From Myxococcaceae bacterium JPH2 (GTDB lineage Bacteria > Myxococcota > Myxococcia > Myxococcales > Myxococcaceae), in assembly GCA_016458225.1 (NCBI GenBank), contig JAEMGR010000033.1:1-42467 (forward strand): 42,467 bases of DNA, in the 5' to 3' direction. Shown here piece by piece: positions 8,401 through 15,800 of this stretch. Numbering within the stretch: position 1 is the stretch's first letter; every line of letters begins with the position of its first letter. Under the pieces are notes generated by a model. The model searched no databases. It saw only the letters and a list, made by a program, of their open reading frames with translations, and was not told where the DNA came from. The translations under genes and the position numbers were made by a program.

Positions 8401-9832
8401 CCGGCTGGTGCTCGTCACCCGAGGCGCACAGGAGGAGGACGGCGCGACGGGGCCGCTGTCGCTCGCGGGCGCGTCGCTCTGGGGGCTGGCCCGTGTGCTC
8501 GCGCACGAGCACTCCGAGCTGCGGTGCAAGCGGGTGGACCTGGATGCGCGACCCGGCATGGAGGCGTTGCGCGCGCTCCCCGGGGAGCTGGCGATTCCAG
8601 CGGCGAGTGACGACGACGAAGTGAAGCTTCGCGGGGGGCAGCGATTCGTCTCCGCGCTCATTCCGGGACAGCGCGCCGTGGGCGCCACGGGCGCGTTCCG
8701 TCCGCGCGCGGATCGGACCTACGTCGTCACGGGGGGCCTGGGTGGCATTGGCCTGCGGCTGGCCCAGTGGTTGGTCGCGCAGGGCGCGCGTCACGTGTCG
8801 CTGTGGGGCCGCTCAGGCGAGAGCGCGCAGGCTCGCGAGGTGCTGGCATCGCTGCGCGCGACGGGGGCTCGCGTGGAGACGCGCCGGGTGGACGTGGGCC
8901 AGCGCGACGCCGTGGCGGAGGGGCTCGACGCGCTTCGGCGCGGAGGTCCTCCGTTGGGGGGCGTCTTCCATTGCGCGGGCGTGCTCGCGGACGCGTCGTT
9001 CCTGCAACTGGAGCCCGCTGCCTTCGACACGGTGATGGGGCCCAAGGTGGATGGCGCGTGGAACCTCCACACGCTCGTCACGGACGCCACCGTGGAGCAG
9101 TTCGTCCTCTTCTCCTCGACGGCGGGGTTGGTGGGCTCGCCCGGACAGGGCAACTACGCCGCCGCCAACGCCTTCCTCGATGCCCTGGCCCGCTTCCGCC
9201 GCGCGCGGGGGCTGCCGGCGGTCAGCCTCCAGTGGGGAAGCTGGGGCGAGGTCGGCATGGCCGCCACGGACGCACGGCGCGGCGAGCGACTCGCCGAGCG
9301 AGGCATGTCGCCGATGTCCGTGGACGAGGCGCTGGGCGTGATGGCCGTCACGCTCGCGGACGCTCCGGTCAACCGCGGCATCGCGCGCTTCGACCCGAAG
9401 CGCTGGGCGCACGCCCATCCCGCCATCGCGGGCAGCGCGCTGTTCCGCGAGCTGCTGCCCACGGCGGAGCAAGGCGCCGCGACGGGGACTCCGCGCAAGC
9501 TGCGCGAGGTGCTGCTGGCGCTGGAGCCAGACGCCCGCGCCCGCGCGCTGGAGGCCCGGCTCAAGGAGATGATCGCGGAGGTCAGCCGCGTGGCCCCCGA
9601 GCGGCTGTCGTCCACCGACTCGTTCGAGGCGCTGGGGTTCGACTCCATCATGGCCCTGGAGCTGCGGGACCTGGTGCTCGCCGAGCTGGACGTGGGGCTG
9701 CCGCTCAAGAGCTTCGTGGATGAGCACTCCATCGCGCAGGTGGTGGCGGAGCTGCTGGAGCGGCTCGCGGTGGCGCGGGTGCTGACCGCGGGGGCCTCGG
9801 AGCGCACGGATACCAAGCGGGTGCTGCTATGA
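5456..9832 (+). CDS. PKS module: KS - inactive AT - KR - ACP
   Basis: 1458 residues from the ATG at 5456, which overlaps the previous stop; a second ATG follows at 5459. N-terminal coiled docking helix about 12-33. KS about 36-460 is intact: DTACSSS (C209), EAHGTGT (H344), NIGHTEAAAG (H384). The AT region (about 565-800) is short and decayed: the GQG motif is replaced by FIFGDDVEQ, the nucleophile motif reads GHGAGG (Gly 657 in place of Ser), and the HAFH/YASH segment is gone; the post-AT linker APTYPWQRERYW remains. KR about 1085-1270 looks active, with TGGLGGIG, SST, Tyr 1234 and Asn 1238 of NYAAAN. ACP with GFDSI, Ser 1397. No DH or ER. It would extend by one unit and reduce to a hydroxyl if malonyl is supplied from elsewhere. 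Its C terminus should dock to the TubC domain of the next protein. Confidence 0.9.
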   Translation: MMNRKDGVGSELTPLQQALLTIEKLQRKLVAVTSGSEDAIAIIGMGCRFPGGASGTARFRELLWGGRESVVEVPAERRSLQGIHDPDPAAPGKSTLRRAAFVDGVERFDAEFFRISRREAEGMDPQQRFFLEVCWEALEDAGLPPHALRGTRTGVFAGVHARDYALIAEGGLEKVGAHYSSGVDASYVPGRLSYLLGLEGPSLAVDTACSSSLVAVHLACQSLHAGESTVAIAGGVKLLLAPHLSVFLTKAGALSPSQRCRAFDAAADGMVQGEGCGVVILKRLRDAVRDGDRVLATLRATAMNHDGASGGLTVPNVRAQESLYRLALQRAGIEPGQVDYLEAHGTGTRLGDPIELEGVARVYGAGRAPEHPLWMGSLKPNIGHTEAAAGIAGLIKAVCILQSGTIPPSLHFEHPTPEFSWEGSGLAVVREHTPLAPQGRAHRVAVSSFGMSGMNAHAIVESYREAPSAHLDAGPYLLPLSARSEAGLRELAGTWLRQLTEVPDANLRDACFTAGAGRSHHEHRMALVAQTPEALRALLRSAAEGRGGAGIHRGSLTGAPPKGVTFIFGDDVEQVDGLVRELLARDPSSMRQLEGLDAAFRRVAGWSVSEHLARGSRGPQAADVRARGTGVLLACQLALVAWWRACGVEPLAVAGHGAGGIAAAVVAGLLTEEEAIRLALRLPDPEPLLARTARCHFFSFAEESWLSEGAMPPSGRWVREAVASESPDWDLVAEHLVARDFASVFLEVACGEALADALDASARRRGREVLVLKGDPRDGGEVLQGVLTRAARVYCAGLTLRFDYLFPEARKVSAPTYPWQRERYWWDGQREAPRVVSSPTPDVSARWEGLLWDLVWRPREVAPESTKRGGRWLAVTENLEAARPLREAWGTEHGELVVACAGPTSARATPGEHRVDFGQGASFARMLDEVVASGEPLRGVLFLASQDPLEESAPRGAAARRQAVAFTFLVQAMARTALPGAPRLVLVTRGAQEEDGATGPLSLAGASLWGLARVLAHEHSELRCKRVDLDARPGMEALRALPGELAIPAASDDDEVKLRGGQRFVSALIPGQRAVGATGAFRPRADRTYVVTGGLGGIGLRLAQWLVAQGARHVSLWGRSGESAQAREVLASLRATGARVETRRVDVGQRDAVAEGLDALRRGGPPLGGVFHCAGVLADASFLQLEPAAFDTVMGPKVDGAWNLHTLVTDATVEQFVLFSSTAGLVGSPGQGNYAAANAFLDALARFRRARGLPAVSLQWGSWGEVGMAATDARRGERLAERGMSPMSVDEALGVMAVTLADAPVNRGIARFDPKRWAHAHPAIAGSALFRELLPTAEQGAATGTPRKLREVLLALEPDARARALEARLKEMIAEVSRVAPERLSSTDSFEALGFDSIMALELRDLVLAELDVGLPLKSFVDEHSIAQVVAELLERLAVARVLTAGASERTDTKRVLL

Positions 9833-12800
9833 CTCTGGACGCGCTCCTTCAGGCGCTGGCGGCGCACGGCATCACCCTGGCCGTGGAGGGTGAGCGGCTC
9901 GCGGTCGACGCGCCCTCTGGCGAGATTCCCGCCGCGCTGCGCGAGCAGCTCGTGGCGAACAAGGCGGAGCTGCTGGCCCTGCTGTCCCGCCAGGGCCGCG
10001 CGCCCGAGGCCCCACCCGAGGTGGTGGCGCGTCCCGAGGAGCGGCACGAGCCGTTCCCGATGACCGAGCTGCAGCAGGCCTACAGCGTGGGCCGTCAGTC
10101 CGAGCTGGAGCTGAACGCGTCCATGCACGCGTACAACGAGCTGGACTGCCAGGCGCTGGACGTGGCGCGGTTCGAGGAGGCGTGGAACCAGGTCGTGGCG
10201 CGCCACGAGATGCTGCGCGCGGTGGAGGTGCCCGGCTTCCAGCAGCGCATCCTCCCCAGCGTTCCTCGCTACGCGCTCCCGGTCGAGGACTTGCGCGGGC
10301 GCGGCGCCGAGGAGACCGAGGCGCGCCTCGCCGCCATCCGCGAGCGTCTGTCTCAGCAGGTGCACTCGCTGGACACGTGGCCGTTGTTCGAGCTGCGGGT
10401 CTGCCTGCTCGACGATGACCGCGCACGGCTGTTCATGAGCATCGATGGCACGTTCATCGATGGGTACAGCTTCCAGATTCTCTACCGCGAGCTGGTGCAC
10501 TTCTATCAACACCCCGAGGCGGTCCTCACGCTGCCGCCCCTCGCGCTGTCGTACCGCGACTACTCGCTCGCCGTGAATGGCGCGCGCGGGGCCCGCCATG
10601 CCCGCTCGCTGGCGTACTGGCGCGAGCGGCTGGCCCGGCTCCCTCCCGCGCCCGACCTGCCGATGGAGAAGGAGCCGCGCACGCTGCGGCGCCCGCGCTT
10701 CCGTCGCTGGTTCGCGCGCGTGGAGGCGGAGGAGTGGCAGCAGCTCAAGCAGCGGGCCCGAGCGCGTCGACTGACGGAGCCGGAGCTGCTGCTGGCGGCC
10801 TACGCGGAGGTCATCGCGCACTGGAGCCGCAGCCCGCGCTTCACCCTCAACGTCCCGCACTTCAACCGCCTGTCCATCCATCCGCAGGTCAACGACATCA
10901 TCGGGACCTTCGCCAGCTTCACGCTCGTGGAGGTGGACCACCGCCCGGAGCGCACGTTCACCGAGCGCGCCCACGCCATCCGAGATGAGCTGCTGCTCGC
11001 GCTGGAGCACCGCGAGGTCAGCGGCGTGGAGCTGCTGCGCGAGCTGTTCCGGGCCCAGGGCCGCATCTCCGGCGCGCTCATGCCCGTGGTGATGACGAGC
11101 TTCGCGTCCCACTCCAAGAGCCGGGACTCGCACTGGGTGGACTTCCTGGCCGAGTCCTTCGGAGGGCTCGTCGAGGCGCTGACGCAGACGCCGCAGGTGT
11201 GGATCGACCTGCAGATCGTCTACCAGCGCGGCGGTGTCTTCCTGAACTGGGACGTGGCCGAGGAGCTGTTCCCGCCCGGGATGTTGGAGGACATGTTCAA
11301 TGCCTTCCGCGCGCTCCTGCACCAGCTCGCGGAGGACGACGCGGCGTGGTCGCGCAAGGACCTGGAGGTCATCCCCTGGCGGCAGCGCGAGGTGCTGGCC
11401 CGCGTCAACGACAACGCGCTCCCCTTGAGCGGGGCGCTCTTGCACACGGGGTTCTTCCGCAACGCCGCCGAGAGGCCCAACGCGCCCGCGCTGGCGACCT
11501 CCGAGGGAACGCTTACCTATGGCGAGCTGAGCCGGCGCGCCAGCCGACTCGGGCGGGAGCTGCGCGAGCGGGGCGCGACGCCCAACCGCGTCGTCGCGGT
11601 GGTGATGGAGAAGGGCTGGGAGCAGATCGTCGCGGTGCTCGGCATCCTCAGCTCGGGCGCCGCGTACCTGCCCATTGACGCGGGGCTGCCGCCGGAGCGG
11701 CGCGCGTACATGATCCGCAATGGCGGCGCCGAGCTGGTGGTGACCCAGCCTCGCTTCGCCTCGCGGGAGTGGCCCGAGGGCTTGCAGGTCCTGGCGCTCA
11801 CGCCCGACGCGTTCTCCGCGCACCGCGACACGCCGCTGGCGACCCTCCAGCGTCCCGAGGACCTCGCGCACATCCTCTACACGTCGGGCTCCACGGGGCA
11901 GCCCAACGGCGCGATGCTCACGCACGCGGGGATGGTCAACGCCATCGAGTGGACCCATCGCCGCTTCGGCGTGGGACCGGATGATCGGCTCATCGCCCTG
12001 AGCGCGCTCCACCACGACTTCTCCGTCTATGACGTCTTCGGCACCTTGAGCGCGGGTGGCCTCATCGTGCTGCCGGATGCGGCCCGACGCAGAGATCCCG
12101 CGCACTGGGTCGAGCTGATGGCCCGTCATGGCGTCACGGTGTGGAGCACCGTGCCCGCGATGATGGAGATGCTGCTGACGTACCTGGAGGGCGGCAACGT
12201 TCGCCTCGGGTGCCCGCTGCGGCTGGTGATGCTGGGCGGGGATTGGATCCCCGTGACGTTGCCCGCGCGACTGCGGGCTCGGTTCGGCGGCGTGAAGCTC
12301 GTCAGCGTGGGCGGGCCCACGGAGACGTCGCTGTGGAACATCACCCACCCGGTGGAGGAGGCGGACGAGCGCCGCCGCAGCATCCCCTACGGCAAGCCCA
12401 TCGCGAACACGCGGTACTACGTGATGGACGAGCGGTTGGCGGAGCGACCGCTCTGGGTTCCAGGTGAGCTGTGCTGCGCGGGCATCGGCGTGGCGCTCGG
12501 CTACGTGGGCGCGGGCGCTGGGTCCGCGAAGTTCACCCTCCACCCGCGCACCGGTGAGCGCATCTACCGCACGGGCGACCTGGGACGGTATCTGCCCGAT
12601 GGGACCATCGAGTTCCTCGGCCGCGTCGACTTCCAGCTCTCCATCCGTGGGCAGCGGATTGAACCGGGCGAGATTGAGGCGGCGCTCCACCGCGAGTCGA
12701 GCCTGCGCGCGGCCGTGGTCGGCGCGGTGGGAGAGCACCACGAGAAGCGCCTCGTCGCCTACGTCGTCCCAGCGGAGGGTCACAAGGACGTCGACACGCG

Positions 12801-15800
12801 GCGCATCCGCGAGTCCCTGGCGCGCTCGCTGCCCGAGCACATGGTGCCGGCGACCTTCGTGGTGCTGGACGAGCTGCCGCTGACTCGCAACGGGAAGGTG
12901 GACCGGCGTGGACTGCCACACCCGGACGCGGTCGCGCGCCCGCTGCGTGTCTCGGAGCCCGCGCCGGTGTCGCGGGTTGCCTCGGGCGAAGCGCGCGAGC
13001 TGACGGCGGGGTTGGCCAAGGCCGTGGGCGAAGTGTTGGGCGTGCCTCCCGTGCAGCCGGATCGGAACTTCTTCGAGCTGGGCGCCAACTCGGTGCACCT
13101 CATCCAGCTCCACTTGCGGCTCAAGGCGTCGCTGGGGGTCTCGGTTCCCGTCGTGGAGATCTTCGGCAACCCCACCGTCCGGGCGCTGGCCCGACACCTG
13201 GGGGCCTCGGGGGTGGAGGAGGGCGCCGCAGCTCCGAGCCTCGGCGCGTCGGTGCCCGCGGCCGGAGAGCGGGACATCGCCATCGTCGGCATGAGCTGCC
13301 GGTTGCCTGGGGCGCCTTCGCTGGAGGCGTTCTGGAACAACCTGGTGAACGGCATCGAGTCCGTTGCCGCGTTCAGCGATGACGAGCTGCGCGCCGCGGG
13401 CGTGAGCGCGGCGGCGTTCCGCGACCCTCGCTACGTCCGCGCCTCGGCGGTGCTGGAGGGGCATGACACCTTCGACGCCGACTTCTTCTCCCTGACGCCT
13501 CGCGAGGCGCGCGCGTTGGATCCGCAGCAGCGCGTCTTCCTGGAGTGCGCCTGGGAGGCGATGGAGCACGCGGGCCTGCTCCCCGGAAAGGGAGACGCTG
13601 TCGTCGGGGTCTACGCGGGCAAGAGCGTCAGCCACTACCGCTACCCGTACCCGGACCTGACGCGCCCGCTGAACTTCTTCCAGGACCTCATCTCGCAGGA
13701 CAAGGACTTCCTGGCCACGCAGACGTCCTACAAGCTCGACCTGCGCGGCCCGAGCGTGAACGTGCAGACGGCGTGCTCGACGTCGCTCGTCGCCGTGTCG
13801 ATGGCCTGCGACGCGCTGCTCAACGGGAGCTGCGATGTGGCGCTCGCGGGGGGCGTGGCCATCAAGGTCCCGCACGCGGTCGGCTACCTGTTCGAGGAGG
13901 GGAGCATCTTCTCGGGCGATGGCCACTGCCGGCCGTTCGATGCCCGAGCGAACGGAACCCTCCCGGGGAGTGGCGCGGGCGTCGTCGTGCTCAAGCGCCT
14001 CAGCGACGCGCGTGCTCACGGTGACACCGTCCTCGCGGTCATCAAGGGCACCGCCATCAACAACGATGGACACCGCAAGGTGGGCTTCATGGCGCCCGGT
14101 GTCGAGGGGCAGGCGGACGTCGTGCGCCGTGCCCATCAGCGGGCCGGTGTGGAGCCGCGCTCCATCTCCTACGTGGAGGCCCACGGCACGGGGACCGCGA
14201 TCGGCGACCCCATCGAGGTCGCGGCGCTCACGCGTGCCTTCGCGGGCGAAGCGGGCTCACGCGCCTGCGGGCTCGGCTCGGTGAAGAGCAACATGGGACA
14301 CCTCGACAGCGCGGCGGGCATCGCCGGGTTGATCAAGGTCGTGCTGTCGCTTCAGCACCGGACGTTGCCGCGCTCGCTCCACTTCGAGTCGCCCAACCCG
14401 AACATCGACTTCCAGAGCGGTCCCTTCTACGTCGTCGCCCAGAACCAGCCGTGGACCGCGACCGAGGGGCCGCTGCGCGCCGGGGTCAGCTCGTTCGGCA
14501 TCGGAGGCACCAACGCGCACGTGGTGCTGGAAGAGGCCCCCGCGCCCGTGGCGGCCGTGGCCTCGGAGGCTCGGGCCGAGCGCTCGCGGCACATCCTGAC
14601 GCTGTCCGCGCGCAGCGAGGCGGCGCTGCGTCAGCTCGCGGGGCGCTATCGCGAGCGGCTGGACTCCACGGAGGACGTGCTCGCGGACCTCTGCTTCTCC
14701 GCGAACACCGGACGGACGACCTTCGAGCATCGGCTCGCGGTGGTGGGGGTGGATCGCGCGCATCTGTCCACGCTGCTCAGCTCGGCGGAGCGTCAGGAGG
14801 AGCGACCTGGGCTGGTGCGTGGCGTGCCCGACCTCAAGCAGTCCGCGAAGGTCGCGTTCCTGTTCTCGGGGCAGGGCTCCCAATACGTTGGCGTCGCGCG
14901 CGAGCTGTATGCGACGCACCCTGGCTTCCGTCAGCGCCTCGATGCGTTCGATGCACTGCTGCGCGGAACGTGGACACGCTCGCTCCAGTCGGTGCTCTAC
15001 CCCGCGCCGGGGGAGGACTCGGTCCTCGATCAGTTCGACCACGCGCAGCCCGCGCTCTTCGCGCTGGAGTACGCGCTGGGCGAGCTGTGGATGTCCTGGG
15101 GCGTGATGCCGGATGTCCTGCTCGGCCACAGCACCGGCGAGCTGGCGGCTGCGTGCCTCGCGGGCGTGATGAGCGTGGAGGACGGACTGAAGCTGGCGGT
15201 GCACCGCGGCAGGCTGATGCACCAGCTCCCCGAGGGTGGAAACCTCGCGGTGTCGGCGAGCGAGGCCCAGGTGCGTGAGGTCCTCGCTCAAGGAGGCTGG
15301 GCCATCGGTGTCGCGGCGCTCAACGGGCCCGACAACGTCGTGGTGTCGGGCCCTCCCGAGGAACTCGCCGCGGTGACGCAGGCGATGGAGGCGCGTGGCT
15401 TCAAGGTCCGGCGCCTGAACATCCCGCGCGCGGCCCACTCGGTGATGGTGGAGCGCATCCTGGAGGAGTTCCGCGCGGTCGCTCGGACGCTGACCTTCTC
15501 GCTGCCGAAGCTTCCGATGGTCTCGGGCATGACGGGAGCGCCCATCACCGAGGCCATCGCGACCCCTGACTACTGGTGCGCGCAGCTTCGCGAGCCCGTG
15601 CGCTTCGCGGACGGCGTGCAACGCCTCTACCAGGACGGCGCGCGTGTCTTCGTGGAGATCGGCCCCAAGGCCACGCTGCTCGGCATGGCGGCGCGGTGCG
15701 TGCCCGAGGGCGAGTGCGCCTTCTTGCCGAGCCTGAAGCCCGAGGACGGAGGTTGGCAGCAGCTCCTGGAGAGCGCCGCGGGACTGTTCGTCCGGGGCGT

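Noticed and set aside
9154-14184. Very long minus-strand open frame opposite the PKS/NRPS genes
   Set aside because: The mirror of GC-rich modular genes; its composition is unlike a real protein and the plus strand carries full domain sets.
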